From Caldifarciminota bacterium (GTDB lineage Bacteria > Hydrothermota > UBA3073): a stretch of DNA of 52,037 nucleotides. Below the pieces are notes generated by a model. That model made no database searches. It was not told the DNA's origin and worked only from the letters and a program-made list of their open reading frames with translations. Both the position numbers and the translations under genes were made by a program. The DNA lies in assembly GCA_023129165.1 (NCBI GenBank), contig JAGMCL010000109.1:1-52037 (forward strand). Direction: 5' to 3'. Shown here in pieces: positions 38,868 to 47,103 of this stretch (its first letter is position 1; the number at the start of each line of letters is the position of its first letter).

Positions 38868-38948
38868 TAATCTGTGGGGGAAAAATCAGGTCATCTGTGG
38901 GGGAAAATTTTCGTGGATAGTTTTTCCTTGTTATTTTATCAAAGGTGT

Positions 38949-38973
38949 GATATAATTACAATGTAATTATATC
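38949..38973. promoter_or_regulatory. Palindrome GATATAATTACA-a-TGTAATTATATC overlapping a probable -10 element
   Basis: 12-bp perfect arms, contains TATAAT. Confidence 0.7.
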
Positions 38974-39029
38974 AAGGGGATAGTAACTCAGTAGGAGGAA
39001 AATTTTATGCCCCTTTGTGGGCTTTTTTC

Positions 39030-39058
39030 TTGACTTTTACTACTTTTTATGATATAAT
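39030..39058 (+). promoter_or_regulatory. Sigma70-type promoter TTGACT-N17-TATAAT
   Basis: ttgacttttactactttttatgatataat; no ORF until 39255. Confidence 0.7.
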
Positions 39059-39226
39059 TTTACCATTCATAACCTGCTTGACAGCAGTCAGGTAACCTCC
39101 GGAACAAAATTGGAAGAAATAGATTCACTCTACATGATATCCTATTTTCTATAGAGCACCCCCAACTCATAATTTGGAATAGTCTATTTCTTAAAGGGTG
39201 TTGTTATTCCAATATATTGAACAGTA

Positions 39227-39242
39227 GTCCAAAATTCTGGAC
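39227..39242. promoter_or_regulatory. Imperfect palindrome GTCCaaAATTctGGAC just upstream of the wHTH-MNT gene
   Basis: Inverted repeat 13 nt before the start codon. Confidence 0.45.
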
Positions 39243-39254
39243 AATAAGGAAAGT

Positions 39255-39803
39255 ATGACTAAAAATAAAGAAATTTTGTTTGTTACTAATACCCAAAAGG
39301 TGTTATATTTTTTCCTAAATAAGTCTGGAGAAGAATTTTTGGGAAGTGAGCTGGAGGGGAAAATCGGCATCAGCAGATCTGGTATCTATTATGCGTTGAA
39401 GGAACTTACTAACGAAGGATTCTTATGTCAGCATGTAAAAGGCGATATAAGCTTTTACTCGTTGAATTATAATAATCCAGTGGTCAAGCATCTTAAGGTC
39501 TTAAAAACGGTAATAGAAATTCAACCACTTCTTGAAAAACTAAAAAAACTCTCATCAAGAATAGTCCTTTTTGGTAGCTCTTCTCGTGGAGAAACTGTCA
39601 AGGATAGCGATATAGATTTATTTATCGCGACTCATAACAAAAAGGCAATTGAAGAAGAAATTACAAAGTTTGGGTTGAAAAAAAGGATACAGGCTGTTAA
39701 AAAGACAGAGCTAGAGTATGTAGAGTTGAAAAGAAGTGATCCTGTTTTTTATGAACAGATAAATAGAGGTATTCTATTATGGGAGGAAGAGGATGAATCC
39801 TGA
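39255..39803 (+). CDS. wHTH domain fused to MNT-type nucleotidyltransferase
   Basis: KIGISRSGIYYALKELTNEGFL...RIVLFGSSSRGETVKDSDIDLFI. Confidence 0.88.
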   Translation: MTKNKEILFVTNTQKVLYFFLNKSGEEFLGSELEGKIGISRSGIYYALKELTNEGFLCQHVKGDISFYSLNYNNPVVKHLKVLKTVIEIQPLLEKLKKLSSRIVLFGSSSRGETVKDSDIDLFIATHNKKAIEEEITKFGLKKRIQAVKKTELEYVELKRSDPVFYEQINRGILLWEEEDES

Positions 39804-40221
39804 TTTTGAAAATTGCTTGAAGAAAAACAAGATAAGAAAATTTAGCCCTGGAAAATCTCTCACAGGGAAAGAAATTGCTACTGCAGAAAGTGATATTAAA
39901 GAAGCAAAGGAATCTCTCGCAAGAAAGAAGTATAAATGGGCGACCATTCAGGCATACTATTCTATGTTTCATTCCGCAAGGGCGCTCTTATACAACAAGA
40001 ATTACAGAGAGAAAAGCCATTACTGTTTGATTATTGCTTTGAAGGTTCTTTATGTAAAAACTGGTGAATTACCTATTCGTCTTGTGGAGGGTTTACAAAG
40101 AGGCAAGAACTTGCGGGAGGACGCTGATTATTACAACGAGTGGTCAAAAGCAGGATCTGAGGAGATGATAAAAATAGCCTATGAATTTTTAGAGGTCGCA
40201 AGTAGTATTGATAAACAGTAA
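39793..40221 (+). CDS. HEPN-domain protein
   Basis: KYKWATIQAYYSMFHSARALLYNKNYREKSHYCLIIAL; overlaps MNT gene. Confidence 0.88.
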   Translation: MNPDFENCLKKNKIRKFSPGKSLTGKEIATAESDIKEAKESLARKKYKWATIQAYYSMFHSARALLYNKNYREKSHYCLIIALKVLYVKTGELPIRLVEGLQRGKNLREDADYYNEWSKAGSEEMIKIAYEFLEVASSIDKQ

Positions 40222-40249
40222 AAGTGAACTTTGCCGAAAGAGTTAGGGA

Positions 40250-40610
40250 TAAATAAGGCGTCCCAGTGGAATAGTTACCCGATGAAATAGTTACACAATT
40301 CACCCTGTACATTATCACTACAGGGCAAGCCATAATGTAATATAAAACCTAATTACACCCTGTTAAATAGTTAACACATCTCACAGGGCAAGTATGGCAA
40401 GCAGGACAAGTCGCATTTCACCCTGTACACTACGCTACAGGACAAGCCATAATGTAATAAAGTGAAACATTACACCCCATTAGATAGTTTACACATCTCA
40501 CCATAATGAAATATAATAAACCTGATTACATATGGCAAGCAGGGCAAGTATGGCAAGCGGGATAAATAGGGTGTGAAGCGTAAGTCGTGAGGAGTAGATA
40601 AGCGATAAAT
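40250..40610. repeat. Cluster of palindromic mini-elements, 9-mer repeats and heptamer remnants
   Basis: CCCAGTGGAATAG, CACCCTGTACattatcacTACAGGG, CCCTGTtaaatagttaacacatctcACAGGG, GGCAAGTAT/GGCAAGCAG 9-mers, gaagcgtaagtcgtgaggagta. Confidence 0.75.
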
Positions 40611-40726
40611 ACCCAAAACCGTTTAGAAGTGTTTTTCACTTTTTCAAAAATGTGGAAAGTTGTGTATTTTCCTTCTCTACAGTCAGGGTTGCAGGAACTG
40701 ATTTTATGAAATTAGGAGATATAGAA

Positions 40727-41053
40727 ATGGATTTAAAAACATTAATTTCACAAAATGAGTCAGAAATTTTGGAGTTTAAAAAAAGGTTCGATTTTGAGAA
40801 GTATCAAGGCTTCAGGGTTGTTTTTATGAAAGATATTTATTCAGAAGAATACTTGAGAGATTTAAGTTTGAATGAGAGACAAATTAGAGCGGTGATGTAT
40901 CTTAAAGAAAAGGGAAAGATAACAAATAAAGATTATCAAGTTTTAAACAAAATCTCAAGAGAAACCTCTAAGATAGAATTAAACACACTTGTAGACAAAA
41001 AGATAATAGTAAAAATCGGGAAAGGAAGAGGTGTCCACTATCATTTGGGATAA
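40727..41053 (+). pseudogene. AlbA_2/Schlafen-type (RecG-like helicase) protein with the central region deleted in frame
   Basis: MDLKTLISQNESEILEFKKRF (N-terminal signature) joined to RDLSLNERQIRAVMYLKEKGKITNKDYQ...KGRGVHYHLG (C-terminal wHTH). Confidence 0.6.
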
Positions 41054-41095
41054 ATGGGTAATAAATGGGTAATAAATGGGTAATAAAGGAACACC

Positions 41096-41150
41096 TCAGA
41101 AATCAGGTTTGATAAAAATGGGGAGTTTTATATTGAAGGTCCTGAAAGGC
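41096..41150 (+). pseudogene. Fragment similar to the 3' end of the polysaccharide deacetylase gene
   Basis: cagaaatcaggtttgataaaaatggggagttttatattgaaggtcctg vs 30832 cagaaattaggtttaataaaaatggaaagccttatattgaaggtcctg. Confidence 0.7.
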
Positions 41151-41190
41151 CTTCTTCAGTATTTCGAAATAGTGAAAAGTTCTATATTAG

Positions 41191-41409
41191 ATGCCAAGGG
41201 TACCAGGTACGTTCTTCCCCGATAACAATTTTTTAAGTGGAGTAGTCGAGAGATCAATGGATTTTAGATTTGGCCTGAGATATTACAGACTTCCTCAGGT
41301 TTCGCTTCATACTGAGATAGGTTACTCAACGGTTGCTAATTACCAACACATAGAGGGAAAGAGAAAGGGATTTCTTGCAATCAATATGGGAATTTCGCTT
41401 AGAATATGA
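41191..41409 (+). pseudogene. Duplicated 3' end of wzi-like gene
   Basis: Protein identical to the C-terminal 72 aa of the ORF at 36352-37806. Confidence 0.95.
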
Positions 41410-41457
41410 GGTGTAAAAATAGCTAATGCCGAATGACTAATACCTAATTTTATAAGA

Positions 41458-41841
41458 TTGAAGGAAAAAGTAAAAGATAAAAGTTTTGGTTTTATGTCGT
41501 TACCGTTTGGTCTAATTTCCGTGATCTATATTGCCCTAATTTTCATTCTTTCGGGTATTCCCAGTCAGATTGAATTAATAAGTAAGTTTAATCCGCTTAG
41601 TCTGCTTCATATCCCTTTATATGGTTTATTAACATTTTTTCTTATACGCACCTTCTGGAGAAAGGGGAAAAAGTCATTAATTCTTGCAATTTTTATTGCT
41701 CTATTAGTAGCGGTTTTTGACGAATTGAATCAGATTCATATACCAGGAAGAATGGCATCAGGATGGGATGTGGTGATGGATGCGGTGGGGATAGGAGGTA
41801 TGGCGATGTTTTATCAAAGACTTGTAAAATATCGCAAATGA
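41458..41841 (+). CDS. VanZ-like membrane protein, copy 2
   Basis: Near-identical to 37855-38226 with scattered substitutions and a different C-terminus. Confidence 0.88.
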   Translation: MKEKVKDKSFGFMSLPFGLISVIYIALIFILSGIPSQIELISKFNPLSLLHIPLYGLLTFFLIRTFWRKGKKSLILAIFIALLVAVFDELNQIHIPGRMASGWDVVMDAVGIGGMAMFYQRLVKYRK

Positions 41842-41972
41842 CCCTGATGAAATACATACCCTGTTGAATAGCTCTGCTTCCACCATAATGTAATAAAGTG
41901 AAACATTACACCCCATTAGATAGTTTACACATCTCACAGGACAAGCATGGCAAGCAGGGCAGGCAGGGTAAA

Positions 41973-42076
41973 CTAATTATTAATTTCTAATTTCTAATGG
42001 AAAAGAGGAAAAGGGAAATCAATTAACAATGCAAAATTAGCAATTAGCAATGCGAAATTAGTAATGCAAGTAGTAA
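41973..42076. repeat. Two opposed heptamer arrays without an intervening gene
   Basis: ctaatta ttaattt ctaattt ctaatgg - 20 nt - aattaac aatgcaa aattagc aattagc aatgcga aattagt aatgcaa gtagtaa. Confidence 0.85.
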
Positions 42077-42110
42077 GCTGACAACAGATGAAATTACAAG
42101 ACTGTTAGGA

Positions 42111-42160
42111 CTGCTATGGGTGTTTTTATATTGTAGCGGTATAAAAACACTTGTAGCAGA
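42111..42160. repeat. Imperfect long palindrome upstream of AAA ATPase gene
   Basis: CTGCTATGGGTGTTTTTATAttgtagcggTATAAAAACACTTGTAGCAG. Confidence 0.85.
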
Positions 42161-42187
42161 AATAATGAAATTCAAGAGGGAGGTAAA

Positions 42188-43396
42188 ATGTGGAAGGGAA
42201 TTGGTTTTAGTGCTGAGCCCTTTCTATCAATAGAGCCATTGTCTGCAAAAGAGGAACTTGAGTACTTCGTGGACAGAGAAGAAGAAATAATAGAACTTTC
42301 TTCTTATTTAGCAAGAGACCATTCTTTTAATCTCTTGATTACAGGAAAAGCCGGTATTGGTAAGACATCGCTTGTTAATAAGACCCTCTCCCGCTTTCCG
42401 ACATCTCTTCGGATAAACCTTTCACAATTGGAAGAACATCAGGCTATTATGGATAGAATCGTTCTTGAAGTAGCAAAATTTGCGAAAAATTTAGGCATAA
42501 GGGAAGGAAAGAGTATTGAGGAACAACTTGTATATGAATCACGGTTGATTAAAGGTACCGCAGGAAATCTTAGTGGGGGGATACCATTTCTTAGAGGAGG
42601 AATACAAAGAGAAAAAAGAGAAGAGGAGGTTTTAAGGGAAACTCTGATTTCGAGAGAAACACTATTGGAAGAGCTTTTGGAGAAAATTATGAATAAGAGA
42701 GGATTATTGATAATGTTTTTAGACGACGCTGACCATTTACCAGAAAGCCTCCAGACAAGAATTCTTGAATCCTGTGAATCCGTTTTTGTTTCTAAGAGAT
42801 GTATCTCAATCTTTGCATCAAGGAAAGAGACAGGCAAGCTCTTTGCAAGCGACGCCGATTCTGTTTACAGAGCGCGCTTCGTTGATTTTATAGAATTGAA
42901 AAACATTATAAAAAGGGACCCACGTTCAGTAGAGCAAATTTTACGTCCAAGATTTGAAAAGGTTGCATTAGATACTTACGTTTATCCGTTTACTACAGAA
43001 GCAAATCGATTCCTGAGCGATATATGTGATGGTAATATTAGAGAACTATTACGGTACGCTTCAATCATAATAGGGCAAGCAGTTCGCCAGAATGTACCCG
43101 TACCCTTGCAGGTTGAATTTGCAATGGCTGCCCTTGCAAGCAAAAATTATCTTGTTGGAGAAATAGATGAAGAATTATACCATGTGCTAAATGCATTGAA
43201 GAATAAATCTATGTCAGCATCTGATATAGAGTTCCAAACGTCTACAAGTCTTGCACGGGCAACACTTTCAAACATTTGCAATCGTCTTTGCAAAGATGGA
43301 TTACTTAATAAGACCATTAACAAGAAAAAGGTATTTTACTCCATTTCACCCAAAGGGGAACATACCTTGAACATGTACGAGACCTTAAGGAGATAA
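42188..43396 (+). CDS. AAA+ ATPase with C-terminal winged helix
   Basis: LLITGKAGIGKTSLVNKTL Walker A; LIMFLDDADHLPE Walker B; C-terminal wHTH (TSTSLARATLSNICNRLCKDGLLNKTINKKKVFYSI). Confidence 0.88.
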   Translation: MWKGIGFSAEPFLSIEPLSAKEELEYFVDREEEIIELSSYLARDHSFNLLITGKAGIGKTSLVNKTLSRFPTSLRINLSQLEEHQAIMDRIVLEVAKFAKNLGIREGKSIEEQLVYESRLIKGTAGNLSGGIPFLRGGIQREKREEEVLRETLISRETLLEELLEKIMNKRGLLIMFLDDADHLPESLQTRILESCESVFVSKRCISIFASRKETGKLFASDADSVYRARFVDFIELKNIIKRDPRSVEQILRPRFEKVALDTYVYPFTTEANRFLSDICDGNIRELLRYASIIIGQAVRQNVPVPLQVEFAMAALASKNYLVGEIDEELYHVLNALKNKSMSASDIEFQTSTSLARATLSNICNRLCKDGLLNKTINKKKVFYSISPKGEHTLNMYETLRR

Positions 43397-43431
43397 AACT
43401 GTTGGAATATGAAATTGAAAAATTGATAAAA

Positions 43432-43480
43432 CTGCTACAACTGTTTTTATATTGTAGCAGATAAAAACAGTTGTAGCAGA
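43432..43480. repeat. Long palindrome downstream of AAA ATPase gene, related to 42111-42160
   Basis: CTGCTACAACTGTTTTTATattgtagcagATAAAAACAGTTGTAGCAG, 19-bp perfect arms. Confidence 0.9.
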
Positions 43481-43529
43481 ACTGTTTGATAAAATTGTGC
43501 ATAAGGAAGGTCGTTTATAGAAAGGAGAG

Positions 43530-43592
43530 ATGATGCGAGTACCAATTATGGACTTGAAGAGACAGTATCTTTCAATAAAGTCTGTGGACAGG
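43530..43592 (+). pseudogene. 5' fragment of a DegT-type aminotransferase gene
   Basis: MRVPIMDLKRQYLSIKSVDR* resembles MKVNFLDLKAQYLSIKEEVD of the intact gene at 34500. Confidence 0.75.
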
Positions 43593-43911
43593 TAAGAGAG
43601 AATTCAGACAGATAGGTGAGGAGGATGCAAACGGATAAGAAAAGATGCAGACTGAAGACCAGAGACAAGGGGAAAAGGAAAAAGGGAAATTGCCCACGGA
43701 GATCACTGAGTAAAAAGATAATTAAAGAATTATAAACGTTTCGTGTTTTTCGCCTGCCCCGCAGGGAGGAATGACCGTATCGGGGTGTACTTCGTGGGGG
43801 AAAAATTTGTGTAATCGATTTATAATCTGTGAAATCAGAGATTGCTGACTCTTTCAGTAATCTCCAGTTTTTTCTTGACATTCTTCAGGTTTTATGTTAT
43901 AGTTTATTTAT

Positions 43912-43978
43912 GTAGTAAACCGGATTTGGTATAAACTAATAAAGTTTACTAAAAGGTAAACTAAATAAGAGTAAACTG
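43912..43978. promoter_or_regulatory. Cluster of GTAAAC/GTTTAC sites between promoter and start of ATPase gene
   Basis: tgtaGTAAACcgg..atAAACt..aGTTTACt..gGTAAACt..aGTAAACtg in 67 bp. Confidence 0.6.
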
Positions 43979-45115
43979 ATGGAGTTTAAAATGTACAAGA
44001 TATTTCCTGTTGGGGTCCCGGTAACGGGGAGAAATTTAATAGGGAGAAAAAAAGAGATAGAAGAAATTGGGAGATCGTTGGAGATTGGACAAAGTGTTAT
44101 CATAACTGCTCCAAGAAAATATGGTAAGACATCACTCATATTTGAAATGCTGAATCAGGCAAAGGTAAAGGGTTATTTTACAGGATTAGTGGATGTATTT
44201 GGTGTACTTACAAAGAGAGAACTTGCCGAGAGAATTGTAGATTCTGTGCTTGTCAATAGACGAATCAGGCATGCAATAAAAAGGGTCAAGGAGAATATTG
44301 TCAATGCAATGAAGAGCATGGAATTTAAGCAGGTTGTCCAAGACTTTGAATTCATACTTGGGTTTTCCAATTATCAAATTGACGAGGAAGCCCTCCTGGA
44401 TGAAGCATTGGACTTCCCCGAGAAATTTGCACGGAAATATGATAAAAGAGTCATCCTGGCATTTGATGAGTTCGGAGACATCTGCAAACTAGATGGCGAA
44501 GCCCTTATGAAGAAAATGAGATCTAAATTTCAATTACACCAAAACGTCACTTATATATTCTCTGGCAGTCAGGAAACCCTTATGAAAGATTTATTCACCA
44601 AGAGAAAAAGTGCTTTTTTCAGGTTCGGTAGAGTCTTCTATTTATCCGGGTTGCCAAAGGCAGATTTTAAGTCGTACATTATCAGGAGCTTCAATCGAGA
44701 GGGAGTCGAGATAGATGAATCCTGTGTAGATGATCTTTTGTATAAGACAGATGGTCACCCCTATTATACGCAACTTGTCTGTCAATTATGCTATCTAAAT
44801 GTAAAAAGGGGGAAAGAGAGGGTTGCATCAAGAGAAATGGAAGAGGCATATAAGAAGGCGATATTACTTGAGAGACCATATTTCGAAGAAATGGAAATAT
44901 CTTTGATGGAGAATAAATACCAATTACTCCTTGTCAGACAACTTGTTTATGACGAGGGATCTGCATATAAGGTAAAAGGGATAGATAAACAATACATTTA
45001 TAAGTTGATTGTTGCATTACAGAAAAGGGGGATAATCAAAAGAATTGATAGGGGAAAATATACCCTCACCGACCCTTTATTCAAAAGTTATCTGGAACTA
45101 AGAAACGAGAAGTAG
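43979..45115 (+). CDS. AAA ATPase (ATPase_2/archaeal-type)
   Basis: GRNLIGRKKEIEEIGRSLEIGQSVIITAPRKYGKTSLIFEML; VILAFDEFGDI. Confidence 0.88.
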   Translation: MEFKMYKIFPVGVPVTGRNLIGRKKEIEEIGRSLEIGQSVIITAPRKYGKTSLIFEMLNQAKVKGYFTGLVDVFGVLTKRELAERIVDSVLVNRRIRHAIKRVKENIVNAMKSMEFKQVVQDFEFILGFSNYQIDEEALLDEALDFPEKFARKYDKRVILAFDEFGDICKLDGEALMKKMRSKFQLHQNVTYIFSGSQETLMKDLFTKRKSAFFRFGRVFYLSGLPKADFKSYIIRSFNREGVEIDESCVDDLLYKTDGHPYYTQLVCQLCYLNVKRGKERVASREMEEAYKKAILLERPYFEEMEISLMENKYQLLLVRQLVYDEGSAYKVKGIDKQYIYKLIVALQKRGIIKRIDRGKYTLTDPLFKSYLELRNEK

Positions 45116-45141
45116 GAAGTGATGAGTAGGGAAAAGGGAAA

Positions 45142-45240
45142 TTGCCCACGAAGGACACCCCGATATAGTCGTTCCCCATTAAATATTGCTTCGCATTTAA
45201 CGGGATAAACCTCCCTACGGGGCAGGCGGAAATCACTAAA
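45142..45240. repeat. Palindromic element with a second palindromic element nested at 45175-45210
   Basis: CACCCCGATATAGTCGTTC[CCCATTAAATattgcttcgcATTTAACGGGataaac]CTCCCTACGGGGCAGGCGG vs un-nested copy at 46708-46745. Confidence 0.88.
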
Positions 45241-45355
45241 TTAAAAGATAGAATTAAATTAAAAGATATAAGGCCCACAGAAAACATGGAGTGCACTAAA
45301 AAATAAAGAAATTAAAGAGTTATAAGAATTCCGTGAATTTCGTGGGAAAGAGATG

Positions 45356-45403
45356 GCCCACGGAGTACACCCCGATATAGTCATTCTTCCCTACGGGGCA
45401 GGC
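45356..45403. repeat. 33-bp palindromic insertion (45371-45403) in a repeated intergenic module
   Basis: gcccacggagtacac[cccgatatagtcattcttccctacggggcaggc]tgagttcactgaaaataaag; empty counterpart at 46931-46965. Confidence 0.88.
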
Positions 45404-45545
45404 TGAGTTCACTGAAAATAAAGAAAATAAATTCCGTGTGTTCCGTGATCTTCGTGGGAGAAAAATCAGGTCATCTGTGGGAGATAATAGCTCAGTGGGA
45501 GAATATTTTTGTGGGCTTTTTTCTTGACTTTCTTGCGAAATTATA

Positions 45546-45561
45546 GTATAATGCATTATAC
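45546..45561. promoter_or_regulatory. Perfect 16-bp palindrome GTATAATGCATTATAC overlapping the -10 region
   Basis: Self-complementary; TTGACT upstream. Confidence 0.75.
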
Positions 45562-45587
45562 AAAATAGTATAACAACAATTACTATA

Positions 45588-46694
45588 ATGAAAAATCCCT
45601 TCAAATATGGTGAAATTGTAAGTGGTGAATACTTCACCGACAGGAAGAAAGAGATAAGGGATATAACTGAGTGTATTAAGGCTTCTCAGAATATGTTCAT
45701 TTACTCCTACAGGCGGATGGGCAAGACATCACTAATTAAAAATGTCCTGTCTCTGTTTAAAGACAAGATAACTCCCATTTATATAGACTTGGAAAAGTCG
45801 CCGACCATAAATCACTTTCTTAAGGATTATTCTGCTTCAATAAGTCAGCATTTTCTTGGCACAAAGGAGAGATTGAAGGAGATCGCCTCTTTCTTCAAGC
45901 GAGTTATTCCAAGTTTTGAACTTTCTGAGGGAGGATGGAAGGTGTCTTTTGACTTTTCAAGAACCACAGCAGGTATTGAAAAGGCGTTGGATGAGGTGAT
46001 TGAAATACCCCAAAAGATTGCAGAAAGGTACAAAAGGCATGTTGTCGTGGTTTTTGATGAGTTTCAGGAGATAGAGCAATATAACGGTAAAGTATTTGAG
46101 AAGAGGTTAAGGGCGTCTATTCAGCATCAGAATGATGTATGTTATATCTTTATAGGTAGTAAGACCCATATAATTCTTAATATGTTTACCAATCCTGAGA
46201 GGGCGTTTTTCAGGTCTGCTATGGTTTATCCCCTTGATTATATCCCGGATAATGAACTAGTAGAATTTATACAAGGTCGTTTCGGTTCAACAGGCAAAGA
46301 TGTTTCTGAATCATCGGCAAAAAGGATTGTTCAACTCTCTAACAGAAGTCCCTATCATATACAACTACTTTGTTTCCATATCTGGTTAGTAAGTGGAAAG
46401 AAGATAGACGAAACACAGATTGATAAGGCACTTGACGAGGTTTTGAGCGCTCAGAATGAGTTGTATTACAGTTGGTATGATTCGCTCTCGTTGTATCAGA
46501 AGGCCGTCCTTTTGGCACTTTCGCAGGAGAGGGAGATATTTTCCCAGGATGTAATACTGACCTATGGATTGAAAAATCCCTCTACAACTCAGGCATCGGT
46601 GAAGGCACTGTTGAGGAATAATCGGATTATAAAGACAAAAGAGGGATATGACATCTTCGATCCATTCTTTAAGTTATGGCTGATGAAGAGATAA
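45588..46694 (+). CDS. AAA ATPase (ATPase_2/archaeal-type), paralogue of 43979-45115
   Basis: FTDRKKEIRDITECIKASQNMFIYSYRRMGKTSLIKNVL; VVVFDEFQEIEQYNG. Confidence 0.9.
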   Translation: MKNPFKYGEIVSGEYFTDRKKEIRDITECIKASQNMFIYSYRRMGKTSLIKNVLSLFKDKITPIYIDLEKSPTINHFLKDYSASISQHFLGTKERLKEIASFFKRVIPSFELSEGGWKVSFDFSRTTAGIEKALDEVIEIPQKIAERYKRHVVVVFDEFQEIEQYNGKVFEKRLRASIQHQNDVCYIFIGSKTHIILNMFTNPERAFFRSAMVYPLDYIPDNELVEFIQGRFGSTGKDVSESSAKRIVQLSNRSPYHIQLLCFHIWLVSGKKIDETQIDKALDEVLSAQNELYYSWYDSLSLYQKAVLLALSQEREIFSQDVILTYGLKNPSTTQASVKALLRNNRIIKTKEGYDIFDPFFKLWLMKR

Positions 46695-47103
46695 TGGCCC
46701 ACGAAGGACACCCCGATATAGTCGTTCCTCCCTACGGGGCAGGCGGAGATCACTAAATTAAGTAAATAAAAGACAAAGAATAATAGAAGATTAAAAGATG
46801 GCCCACGAAGGAGATAGGGAAATTGCCCACGGAGTACACTAAGTTCACGAAAGATATAAATTAAAAAGAAAAAGAAATAAAAGAATTGTAAGATTTTCGT
46901 GCATTCCGTGAATTTCGTGGGAAAGAGATGGCCCACGGAGTACACTGAGTTCACTGAAAATAAAGAAAAGAAATTTCGTGCATTCCGTGTATTTCGTGGG
47001 GAAAGTTTTTTTGTCTTTAGTGGGGGAAAATTTTCGTGGGCAGTTTTTTCTTGACTTCTTTTAGATTTTATGATATTATTTGTGTAGTAAACTAGATATA
47101 TAT

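Noticed and set aside
42188-46694. Anti-phage defence island made of three AAA ATPases
   Set aside because: No nuclease, methylase or other effector adjacent; ATPase_2-type proteins are common and functionally unassigned
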